From: Lachnospiraceae bacterium UBA1753 | GTDB taxonomy: Bacteria; Bacillota; Clostridia; Lachnospirales; Lachnospiraceae | Length of the DNA: 10,797 nt | Assembly: GCA_002317595.1 (NCBI GenBank) | Contig: DCHL01000174.1 | Span: 1 to 10,797, forward strand | Reading direction: 5' to 3' | Shown: positions 1-7,400 of the stretch, piece after piece | Numbering within the stretch: position 1 is the first letter of the stretch | How the letters are laid out: each line of letters begins with the position of its first letter | Notes under the pieces: model-generated | The model's input: only the letters and a program-made list of their open reading frames with translations | Told to the model about the DNA's origin: nothing | Databases searched by the model: none | Made by a program: the position numbers and the translations under genes

Positions 1-15
1 TGAGAGAAGATATGA

Positions 16-52
16 GGGTGTAAAACCCTAAGAAACTAAGGATATTCCACCC
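16..52 (+). repeat. Bipartite element copy 1 (GGTGTAA-N20-ATTCCACC)
   Basis: Left arm GGGTGTAA lies at 16-23, a 20-bp interior at 24-43, and right arm ATTCCACCC at 44-52. The arms are inverted repeats except for one T/C mismatch: G16-G20 can pair with C48-C52 and A22-A23 with T45-T46. The mismatch gives the element a readable orientation. The family and its function are not recognised. Confidence 0.85.
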
Positions 53-88
53 GGAATCAAGGATAGGAGTTTCTGGGAGAAGACATGA

Positions 89-125
89 GGGTGTAAAACC
101 CTAAGAAACTAAGGATATTCCACCC
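89..125 (+). repeat. Bipartite element copy 2 (identical to copy 1)
   Basis: Left arm at 89-96, interior 97-116, right arm 117-125. It is identical to copy 1 including the interior, which is unlike the five copies at 7894-8191, whose interiors all differ. The 13-bp tandem repeat begins on the very next base. Confidence 0.85.
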
Positions 126-188
126 AAGTGCAGGAAGCAAGTGCAGGAAGCAAGTGCAGGAAGCAGGCGCAGGAAGCAAGCGCAAAGC
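126..188 (+). repeat. 13-bp tandem repeat, about 4.8 copies
   Basis: The unit AAGTGCAGGAAGC occurs exactly at 126-138, 139-151 and 152-164, then as a variant at 165-177 (AGGCGCAGGAAGC) and a degenerate partial at 178-188. It abuts the second bipartite element and lies about 60 bp upstream of the carrier-protein gene. Such tandem arrays gain and lose units by slippage, so upstream spacing may vary between strains. That is inference; no promoter hexamers are visible inside it. Confidence 0.9.
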
Positions 189-194
189 ATAATA

Positions 195-202
195 GGGTGT
201 AA
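195..202 (+). repeat. Orphan left half-site GGGTGTAA
   Basis: This is an exact third copy of the left arm found at 16-23 and 89-96. A right arm expected after 20 bp, at 223-230, is only a weak match (AACACACA against ATTCCACC). The half-site is flanked by a direct repeat AAGCATAAT (185-193 and 205-213). It sits about 30 bp upstream of the ribosome binding site at 231-236. It may be a decayed element or a chance word. Confidence 0.45.
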
Positions 203-244
203 AAAAGCATAATCACACGAAAAACACACAAAGGAGAATATAAA

Positions 245-469
245 ATGGATACAGTTATTGATATTTTAAGAGGACTTCATCCCGAGGTAGACTACGAGAC
301 AGAGACAGGTCTTATCGACAAGAGAATCCTGGATTCTTTTGACATCGTTACACTTGTTGGCGATCTCATGGACGAGTTTGATATTGAGATTGGTGCTGAG
401 CATATGATTCCTGAGAATTTCAATTCAGCAAGTGCAATCTACGAGCTTGTGAAGAGACTCGAGGACTAG
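245..469 (+). CDS. DltC-like acyl/peptidyl carrier protein
   Basis: A 74-residue acidic protein of carrier-protein size. It carries the phosphopantetheine attachment signature LDSFDIV at residues 29-35, with Ser31 as the expected attachment site. The DSF form (rather than the DSL usual in fatty-acid ACPs) and the following FDIEI stretch resemble D-alanyl carrier protein DltC, which is typically a few residues longer. Family knowledge: such proteins hold an activated acyl or aminoacyl group as a cytoplasmic thioester. The start is well supported: AAGGAG at 231-236 with an 8-nt gap. It is the first gene of the cluster and directly precedes an MBOAT and an SGNH protein, so it is probably their donor. 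No adenylating or loading enzyme lies beside it, so the cargo is unknown. It is not named dltC because D-alanine specificity cannot be shown. Confidence 0.85.
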   Translation: MDTVIDILRGLHPEVDYETETGLIDKRILDSFDIVTLVGDLMDEFDIEIGAEHMIPENFNSASAIYELVKRLED

Positions 470-476
470 AAGATAG

Positions 477-550
477 AAGTGCGGTCCTGAATCAACTTGA
501 ACTGAGCTAGACTAAACTGAGCTAGACTAAATCATAGAGGCCGCGCACTT
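477..550 (+). promoter_or_regulatory. Intercistronic hairpin before the MBOAT gene
   Basis: AAGTGCG (477-483) is complementary to CGCACTT (544-550). The pairing can extend inward to 488/538 with one bulge (G543) and one mismatch. The base of the stem ends just before the GAGGGG ribosome binding site (552-557). There is no U-tract, so this is not an obvious terminator. The loop contains two perfect 15-bp direct repeats. A role in setting the ratio of carrier protein to membrane proteins is possible but inferred. Confidence 0.45.
501..530 (+). repeat. 15-bp direct repeat, two perfect copies
   Basis: ACTGAGCTAGACTAA occurs at 501-515 and again at 516-530 with no mismatch. Both copies lie in the loop of the intercistronic hairpin between the carrier-protein and MBOAT genes. 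Confidence 0.9.
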
Positions 551-559
551 TGAGGGGAT

Positions 560-2152
560 ATGAGTTATACTTCCATAGCCTTCGCTGGATTTGTGCTGTT
601 GACATTGTTTGCATATTACATTGTGCCAAAGCGCTTCGGGTACATGGTGCTGCTGGTATTCAGCTATGCATTCTATGTGATTACCTGCAACAAGTATGTG
701 GTTTACATAATTTTGAGTACGATTTCCACATACTTTGCTGCACTGAAGATAAGTGACATCGCAGACGAGCAGAAGGAATACTTAAAGCTGAATAAAGAGA
801 CCCTCACAAGGGAAGATAAGAAAGCCTACAAAGCTTCCATGAAGAGTAAGCAGAGAGTGATTCTCGTCGCCTGCCTTCTACTGAACTTTGGTATCTTAGG
901 CTTTCTTAAGTATGCCAATTTCTGTATTGCCAACGTGAACCTGCTCAAGCTGACACTGTTTAAGTCTACGAACTTCTTCAGTCTCTATAATCTTGTACTT
1001 CCACTTGGTATTTCCTTCTACACCTTCCAGTCCATGGGATATGTCATCGACATGTACTACGGCAATTACAAGGCGGAGAGGAATTTTGCGAAGGTTGCGC
1101 TATATGTGAGCTTCTTCCCGCAGATTGTCCAGGGACCCATCAGCCGTTTTTCGGACCTTTCGAAGACTCTGTTTGACGGACATGATTTCTCGGAGAAAAA
1201 TATTGCCTACGGTCTTTATCAGATTATGTGGGGAGTTTTCAAGAAGGTGGTCATTGCCGACAGACTGGCGAGCTATGTGAGCGGGGCGGTAAATGCCTAT
1301 GAGTCTACTCGGGGAACCTATCTGCTGCTCGCAATATTCTTCTATTCAATGCAGATTTACGGAGACTTCTCTGGAGGAATTGATATCACCATCGGTGTTG
1401 CAAGGCTGTTCGGTGTGGAGCTTACTGCCAACTTCGAGCGTCCCTTCTTCTCTAAGTCCGTTGCGGAGTACTGGAGAAGATGGCACATTACCCTGGGTAC
1501 ATGGTTTAAGGACTATATTTTTTACCCGCTTACAGTGTCGAAGACAATTATGAATCTCGGCAAGTGGGTGAGAAAGCATGTGAACGAGGCAATTGGAAAG
1601 AGGGTTCCGATTTACCTTGCTATGTTCATGGTGTGGTTCACGACCGGTCTCTGGCACGGGGCCGAGTGGCGGTACATCATCTGGGGACTGCTCAATTTCG
1701 TCATCCTGACTATATCGACAGAGGCTGAGCCTTTGTATGAAAAAATAAATGAGAAGCTTGGCTGGAACGGGACTGTCCTTCAGAAGTGTTTCCAGATATT
1801 CAGGACCTTCTGGATCATGAGCTTCCTGCGCGTGTTTGACCTTTCATCAAACGGTGTGCGACAGGCACTTGTCATAATCAAGCGCTCGCTGACAGACTGG
1901 TGCATCCCGCAGCTTTCTGTTATCGAGGAGCTGGGGATGGATGTCTATGAACTGAGAGTTGCGGTCTGTGCGATTCTATTCCTGTTTTGCTTCAGCATGG
2001 CACAGAGGAAGGGCTCGATCAGGGACCGTCTCATGGCGATGAAGCTGCCTGTCAGATGGGCACTTACCACTGTGTTTGCAATTGTGATAGTAGTGTTTGG
2101 TTCCTATGGAATCGGATATGACAGCCGCGCGTTCATTTATCTGCAGTTCTAA
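560..2152 (+). CDS. MBOAT O-acyltransferase, DltB/AlgI type, with C-terminal acyl-shuttle motif
   Basis: A 530-residue multi-pass membrane protein. It would accept an acyl group from a cytoplasmic thioester and move it across the membrane. Family motifs seen: PQIVQGPISRF (187-197), QIYGDFSGG (265-273), EYWRRWH (303-309) and LWHGAEW (364-370), with His309 and His366 as the conserved active-site histidines. A charged cytoplasmic-type loop lies around residues 66-98. The last six residues, FIYLQF (525-530), fit the FxYxxF acyl-shuttle hexapeptide that is carried by DltX in true Dlt systems and is fused to the MBOAT in others; Tyr527 would be the acceptor. The N-terminus (FAGFVLLTLFAYYIVP) is typical of the family and supports the ATG at 560, although GAGGGG at 552-557 lies unusually close to it. 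The gene lies 90 nt after the carrier-protein gene and 14 nt before the SGNH gene. Confidence 0.93.
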   Translation: MSYTSIAFAGFVLLTLFAYYIVPKRFGYMVLLVFSYAFYVITCNKYVVYIILSTISTYFAALKISDIADEQKEYLKLNKETLTREDKKAYKASMKSKQRVILVACLLLNFGILGFLKYANFCIANVNLLKLTLFKSTNFFSLYNLVLPLGISFYTFQSMGYVIDMYYGNYKAERNFAKVALYVSFFPQIVQGPISRFSDLSKTLFDGHDFSEKNIAYGLYQIMWGVFKKVVIADRLASYVSGAVNAYESTRGTYLLLAIFFYSMQIYGDFSGGIDITIGVARLFGVELTANFERPFFSKSVAEYWRRWHITLGTWFKDYIFYPLTVSKTIMNLGKWVRKHVNEAIGKRVPIYLAMFMVWFTTGLWHGAEWRYIIWGLLNFVILTISTEAEPLYEKINEKLGWNGTVLQKCFQIFRTFWIMSFLRVFDLSSNGVRQALVIIKRSLTDWCIPQLSVIEELGMDVYELRVAVCAILFLFCFSMAQRKGSIRDRLMAMKLPVRWALTTVFAIVIVVFGSYGIGYDSRAFIYLQF

Positions 2153-2166
2153 ATGGAAGAAAGTAT

Positions 2167-3222
2167 ATGCGTCAAAGGATTATTAAAAATATAATACTGA
2201 TTATTCTAGTGGCGGTTATTGCATTGCTTCTCGACCATATTTTTGCCCCGAAGTATCTTGATGAGAATCAGGATGGGCGGATAACGCGGGAGTTTTACAA
2301 TGAGAAGACGCAGCTGGATGTGATTGGCCTTGGTTCATCGACTATGTACAATGCCATGACGCCTGTGTATCTGTGGGGTGAGTATGGTTTTACGGGCTAT
2401 GTGAGGTCCAATGCGTCGCAGACCATGTGGCAGAGCTATTATCTGCTGGTAGATGCGCTCAGGACGGGACACAAGCCTTCGCTGGTGGCTCTTGATGTGA
2501 GTTTTATGAAGTACGGAGAAGAGTTTGTGGAGGAGCCTTCGAACCGCAAGTCCATCGAGAGTATGAGAGACCCGCTCGCGAAGTGGCAGGCAGTGCAGGC
2601 ATCAAAGTATGAGGAAGAGCAGCCGCTCAGTTATTTTTTCCCAGTGCTGAGGTATCACAGCAGATGGAAGGAACTGACCGGAGATGATGTGAAGTACGCC
2701 TTTGAACAGCCGGACGTGACTTACAATGGATTCCTGATGGAGTTCAAGATTCCAGAGGAGCAGACCATATTCCCGAGAGAGTCGTCGGAGGATGCGGCAT
2801 TCCCAGAGAAGTCGAAGGATTATTTAGACCGCATTATTAAGCTCTGCAGGGAAAAAAATATTGACCTGCTGCTTATGAAGACGCCAACATACCAGAACAG
2901 CTGGTATTATGAGTACGACGAACTCATGGAAGGCATTGCAGAAGAAAACGGGTTGACGTATATTAATTTTGACAGCCTTGCTGAGGCGATGGGAATTGAT
3001 GTGCGCACGGATTACATCGATGATGGCGAGCATTTCAATGTCGTGGGTGCCGAGAAATTCTGCAAGGTTTTTGGACAGTATATTAAGGATAATTACGACC
3101 TGCCTGACCATAGGACTGATGGGGAAATCAGTTCGGTATGGAATGGCAAGCTGGATGCCTACAATGCGGCCAAGGCCGATGGGATGGGCGAATATAAAGA
3201 AGCCATAGAAAATATGGATTGA
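2167..3222 (+). CDS. DltD-like SGNH-fold membrane-anchored acyltransferase
   Basis: A 351-residue protein with one N-terminal membrane anchor (about residues 5-25) and no signal-peptidase site that I can see, so an extracytoplasmic domain tethered to the membrane is likely. The SGNH nucleophile block is DVIGLGSSTMYN (51-62), with Ser57 or Ser58 as nucleophile. The catalytic Asp/His block is DDGEHFN (285-291), with Asp286 and His289 spaced DxxH as in the family. Inferred role: take the acyl group from the shuttle tyrosine of the upstream MBOAT and pass it to an envelope polymer. It is shorter than classical DltD and shares little beyond the blocks, so the acceptor cannot be named. GGAAG (2155-2159) precedes the ATG. 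Its stop codon overlaps the ribosome binding site of the next gene. Confidence 0.85.
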   Translation: MRQRIIKNIILIILVAVIALLLDHIFAPKYLDENQDGRITREFYNEKTQLDVIGLGSSTMYNAMTPVYLWGEYGFTGYVRSNASQTMWQSYYLLVDALRTGHKPSLVALDVSFMKYGEEFVEEPSNRKSIESMRDPLAKWQAVQASKYEEEQPLSYFFPVLRYHSRWKELTGDDVKYAFEQPDVTYNGFLMEFKIPEEQTIFPRESSEDAAFPEKSKDYLDRIIKLCREKNIDLLLMKTPTYQNSWYYEYDELMEGIAEENGLTYINFDSLAEAMGIDVRTDYIDDGEHFNVVGAEKFCKVFGQYIKDNYDLPDHRTDGEISSVWNGKLDAYNAAKADGMGEYKEAIENMD

Positions 3223-3226
3223 GGTG
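3221..3226 (+). promoter_or_regulatory. Ribosome binding site that sets the eam start
   Basis: GAGGTG overlaps the TGA stop of the SGNH gene (3220-3222) and lies 6 nt before TTG 3233. The same GAGGTGAA form precedes rpsT in this window. It therefore favours TTG 3233 over the GTG at 3224, whose first codon is part of this site. Confidence 0.65.
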
Positions 3227-3232
3227 AAAGAT

Positions 3233-4474
3233 TTGAACGAGAAGAGAAATGCAGCTCTAAAGAGAAGGATATCGCTTCACAGAGCTGATGAACTTAAAGC
3301 GGCTGCGTCTGGATTTCAGGAGTTTAAGAAGACATATCCGCTGGCAACAGATTCAGAAATTGAGGAGAAGGTTGCGGCCAGGAAGGCTCAGATCATGGAG
3401 TACTTCGGTGCTACTGAGGAGGAGTGGAATGACTGGCACTGGCAGACAGGAAAGAGAATCTGTGATGTCAAGGTTCTTGACCATTTTCTTCATCTCTCTG
3501 ATGAGGAGAAGAAGGTAATCAATGAGATTTCAGGCACCTACAGATGGGCCTGTACACCATATTATCTGTCACTTATGGATTTCGAGGACAGGATGTATCC
3601 CATCAACAGGATGGCAATCCCTGCAGCAGAGGAACTCGATGCAAGGGGAGAGGAAGATCCTATGGATGAGGAGCACACCAATCCTGCACCCTGTATTACC
3701 AGGAGATATCCCAACAGACTCATTATCAATGTAACATCTGCGTGCGCCATGTTCTGCAGGCATTGCCAGAGAAGAAGGCTGATTGGTGAGTGCGATGAGA
3801 CCAGGTCCAGGGAAGAACTCCAGGCAGCATTTGATTATATCAGGGAGAATCCGGAGATCAGGGATGTGCTTGTCACAGGAGGCGACCCGCTTCTCGTGAG
3901 GGATTCGCTCCTTGAGTTCATCCTGAGCAGCCTTCGCGAGATTCCACATGTTGAGATTCTGAGAGTTGGAACGAGGGTTCCTGTCACGATGCCTCAGCGA
4001 ATCACGCCCAAACTGGTTGGTATGCTGAAAAAATATCACCCTCTCTTTGTGAACATCCAGTTCAATCATCCCAGGGAGCTTACCAGGGAGTCGATTGAGG
4101 CCTGCAACAGACTTGCGGATGCTGGAATTCCCCTTGGAAATCAGATGGTATTCCTGCGTGGAATCAATGATGACAAGTATATTGTGGAGATGCTTAACGA
4201 GGGACTTCTCCGTGCGAGAGTGCGCCCTTATTATATTTTTCACCCGAAGCAGGTTATCGGAACCGAGCATTTTGGAATCACTGTTGAGGAAGGGCTCAAG
4301 GTGATGGAGCACCTGAGAGGACATACTTCAGGACTTGCCATTCCTACGTATATTCTCAATGCTCCTGGCGGACTTGGTAAGATTCCGCTTCTGCCCGAGT
4401 ATATCCTTGAGAGCGATGAGCGCCATGTAAGGCTTCGCACCTGGGAAGGAAAAGAAGTTAATATCGTTTACTGA
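3233..4474 (+). CDS. eam: Glutamate 2,3-aminomutase-like radical SAM/PLP enzyme
   Basis: A lysine 2,3-aminomutase-family protein, 413 residues from the TTG at 3233. The CxxxCxxC cluster for the 4Fe-4S/SAM centre is Cys171, Cys175, Cys178, followed by the family RRR stretch. GGDP is at 216-219, and the PLP lysine is Lys383 in PGGLGK. The residues equivalent to the two lysine-binding aspartates of clostridial lysine aminomutase (Asp293 and Asp330) are Lys339 and Asn376, exactly 37 apart as in that enzyme. Lys and Asn at these sites are the published signature of glutamate 2,3-aminomutase, which converts L-glutamate to beta-glutamate. The protein ends soon after the barrel and lacks the C-terminal cysteine cluster that binds zinc in lysine aminomutase. 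Start choice: GAGGTG (3221-3226) lies 6 nt before TTG 3233; an alternative GTG at 3224 has no such site. The ribosome binding site overlaps the upstream stop, implying translational coupling. Confidence 0.85.
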   Translation: MNEKRNAALKRRISLHRADELKAAASGFQEFKKTYPLATDSEIEEKVAARKAQIMEYFGATEEEWNDWHWQTGKRICDVKVLDHFLHLSDEEKKVINEISGTYRWACTPYYLSLMDFEDRMYPINRMAIPAAEELDARGEEDPMDEEHTNPAPCITRRYPNRLIINVTSACAMFCRHCQRRRLIGECDETRSREELQAAFDYIRENPEIRDVLVTGGDPLLVRDSLLEFILSSLREIPHVEILRVGTRVPVTMPQRITPKLVGMLKKYHPLFVNIQFNHPRELTRESIEACNRLADAGIPLGNQMVFLRGINDDKYIVEMLNEGLLRARVRPYYIFHPKQVIGTEHFGITVEEGLKVMEHLRGHTSGLAIPTYILNAPGGLGKIPLLPEYILESDERHVRLRTWEGKEVNIVY

Positions 4475-4498
4475 TGTGATTATTCATAATATTTTATC

Positions 4499-7400
4499 GT
4501 GCCTATGAACGCTGTATTTTTCGACGAACACGACAATAGAATCAATGGGAAGCTGGCTAAGGTACTCAGATGGCTGGTACTTGTGCCTGTTTCTGTCACG
4601 ATATTCAACATGACAGGACTGTTTGAACTGGAACTTTTCCAGCTTCTTGTTGTCTCCTTTTTTGCGTTGATTGCAGCCGTTCTGCCGACAGTTCTTTGCG
4701 GACTTAAAGTCAGACCGTCAGCGATTAAGTACACAATTGTGATTGTTATTTCGCTTGCGGTTGCGTCTGTTTCTGTATATCCCACCGTTGGAATCTATAT
4801 CACGCTCATTCTTGGAGCCGTTATCAGCCTGTGCTATTCCGATTACAGGCTTACTTTGTTTGCCTGTGTCCTGAATTATGTGCTTATGATTTCTGGCCAG
4901 TATTTCCGAATGATGGAGCGCTTTCTTCCGACCATCGGCAGGGAGAAGGCCCTGTATGAGTGGGCTGGGTACTCGGTTGGATATACCCTGGAGTTCCTTG
5001 TTGTGTGCCCCGTGTTTATCTGGATTGCACATATCACGAGAGGGCTGCTTGAATCAAAATTGCAGAGCCTTTCTGCAATTAAGGAAGAGCAGATGCGTCA
5101 GGACATGATCATGGGAAGCACCAAGGATGTCATGTACGAGTATGACATGAAGAGTGATGTGCTCAGGTATTTTGGAGCTGTGACTGAGGAGGATTTTGCG
5201 GCGGGCAAGACCTATAAGGATGAGACAAAGCTTGAGAATTTCCACTCTTTGATTCAGAGCAGTGAACTCTTTCATAAGGATGATACAGGGCTGTTCCTTC
5301 AGTTTATTGAGGAGGGCTGTACCACACCGTTTTTGCTGAGAATGATTAACGATGACGGATATACATGGCTCGATGTTGATGGTCATATGATATATGATGA
5401 CAACCGTCCGAGCAAATGTATTGGAAGGATTCGGGATGTGACCGAGATGAAGATGGATGAACAGGAGTACCTGATGAATTCATCGAAGGACAATCTCACT
5501 GGATTTTATAACCGAAGGACGGGGCTTCGAATCCTACGCCAGCAGCTCACTGAGATTGGGCGACGTGACAGCCAGATTTTCCTCTATGTCAGAGTGTATG
5601 GTATTGATGAACTGGCCGAAAAAAAGGGTAGGGTTTTTGCTGATGCTATCCTTCTTCGAGTTGCCGAAATTCTTAACAGGGAAATTTCTGATATGGACCT
5701 GCCAATCAGATTTTCTGAAAAGGAATTCATACTCTATCTGTCCAACAGGACTGCAGTCATGATGGAGAAATTGATGGAGAGTCTTGGCGATGAACTGTCC
5801 AAGCTGTATACGGGTGAGGATGCGAAGGATGTTGTTTCGTTTAAGTACGAGACATACGCAACGCTCAAGGAGGTCGAGCAGGCACTTCTCGAAGCAGAAA
5901 TGAGTAAGACTCTCGATGAATATGAAGTTGAAGATTACAGATATGACCTTGTCAGCTTTGCTTTCAATCTTCTTGAGAGGACGGATGACTTTGAGAGTGC
6001 AATTCGTCTGTTGATGGACAGAATCGGTGGAATATATATGCTCGATTATGTGCGTATTCTCCGCGGTACAAGTCAGCCAACAAATTTTGTGTGTATATAT
6101 GAGTGGATAGGATCCGATGCGGAGAGTGATGGTGTTGCATCGCTTGACGGCGCAATTGTGAACATCCGTGATATTGACAGGGATGATAAGTGTTATCTGT
6201 GCGACTGCGGCAAGATTGGTGACCAGAATTCCAATATGGTATTCCACGGATATCTCCTGTCGATGAACCGTCGTGAGCAGATATGCCGTGAACTTGAGGG
6301 CGTGTCGCACGTTGTTTCCATTTTCCTGGATAAAAAATATATGGATTCTGCAAGTGCTGCGAGGGCAGAGTTCCTTTCGGCAATGTCGCATGAGATCAGG
6401 ACGCCTATGAACTCGATAGCCGGATTCGCAGAACTGATTGCAGATGAGAATGATCTTGAGCAGATTGGCATGTATGCAGAGAGCATCAAGAGTTCAGCTC
6501 ATACTTTGGTTGGCGTTCTCAATGACATCCTCGATATGTCAAAACTCCAGGCTGGAATGATGGAGATAACACCGGTTCATTACTATCTGCATGAGATTGC
6601 GGAGGAGGTCAAGACACTTATTGGAATTCAGCTTGAGGACAGCCTGGTAAATCTCGTCCCTAGAATTGACAGCAGAATTCCTGATGGTCTTATTGGAGAT
6701 GGTGTCAGAATAAGACAGATCCTATTAAATCTTCTCGGCAACGCAGTCAAGTATACGCACCAGGGCGAAGTCGGTGTGGAAATCTACTGGGATTTCAAGG
6801 ACCCTTCTGAGGGTAATCTCATCGGAATCGTCTGGGATACGGGGCCTGGAATTAAGGAAGAAGATATGGTCCGCATTTTCGAACCCTACGAGCGTACAGA
6901 GGATTCGACGAGGGAGACATCCGGAACCGGTCTTGGACTTTCGATTACAAAGCAGCTTATTGAACTCATGAATGGTACGATAAAGCTTGAGAGTACTTAT
7001 GGAAAGGGAACCAAGATTACGGTTACTATTCCTCAGGGAGTATTTGACAGTGCGCCCTATGACTACGACTCTGATGGAACAGGAAAAATTCAGACGGCCT
7101 CCGGAATTCCATTTACGGCGCCCTGGGCCCGCGTGATGATTGTCGACGACAATGAACTCAACATGTCGGTTGCCAACAGCATAATCGGAAAATACAAGGT
7201 ATCGATTACTGAGGCATACAGTGGAAAGGAAGCGATCGAGCTCCTTCAGAAGGATTCGGACTTTGATGTCATCTTCATGGACTACATGATGCCTGGTATG
7301 GATGGAATAGAGACCACGCAGATGATTCGTGGAAGCGGTGACCCGGTTCTTGAGCGGATTCCTATCGTGGCACTCACAGCAAATGTTGCTGACGGAATTG

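Larger units (their letters stand above)
1..125. repeat. Imperfect direct repeat, 52 bp, period 73
   Basis: Positions 1-52 recur at 74-125 with only two differences (A3/G76 and T11/C84). The last 37 bp of each copy (16-52 and 89-125) are identical and form one complete bipartite element of the GGTGTAA-N20-ATTCCACC family. The intervening bases 53-73 are not repeated. The near identity suggests recent duplication of a unit of about 73 bp. The left end is cut by the window, so more copies could lie upstream. Confidence 0.9.

Noticed and set aside
470..559. A hidden DltX-like microprotein between the carrier-protein and MBOAT genes
   Set aside because: No frame of suitable length with a membrane segment exists there, and the shuttle motif is found on the MBOAT itself.
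3569..4324. Long antisense reading frame of 251 codons within eam
   Set aside because: It lies opposite a strongly conserved radical SAM gene, has no recognisable domain or ribosome binding site, and is explained by codon bias on the coding strand.
3233..4474. Annotation as lysine 2,3-aminomutase (kamA) or as EpmB
   Set aside because: Both lysine-binding aspartates are replaced by Lys and Asn, the pattern of glutamate 2,3-aminomutase, and there is no efp or epmA context.
5489..5728. Active diguanylate cyclase
   Set aside because: The GGDEF active-site loop reads SEKEF and the metal-binding aspartate motif is not present.
5534..6391. Antisense reading frame of 285 codons within the kinase gene
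   Set aside because: The sense strand encodes clear GGDEF-like, GAF-like and HisKA segments through this region; the antisense product shows no domain.
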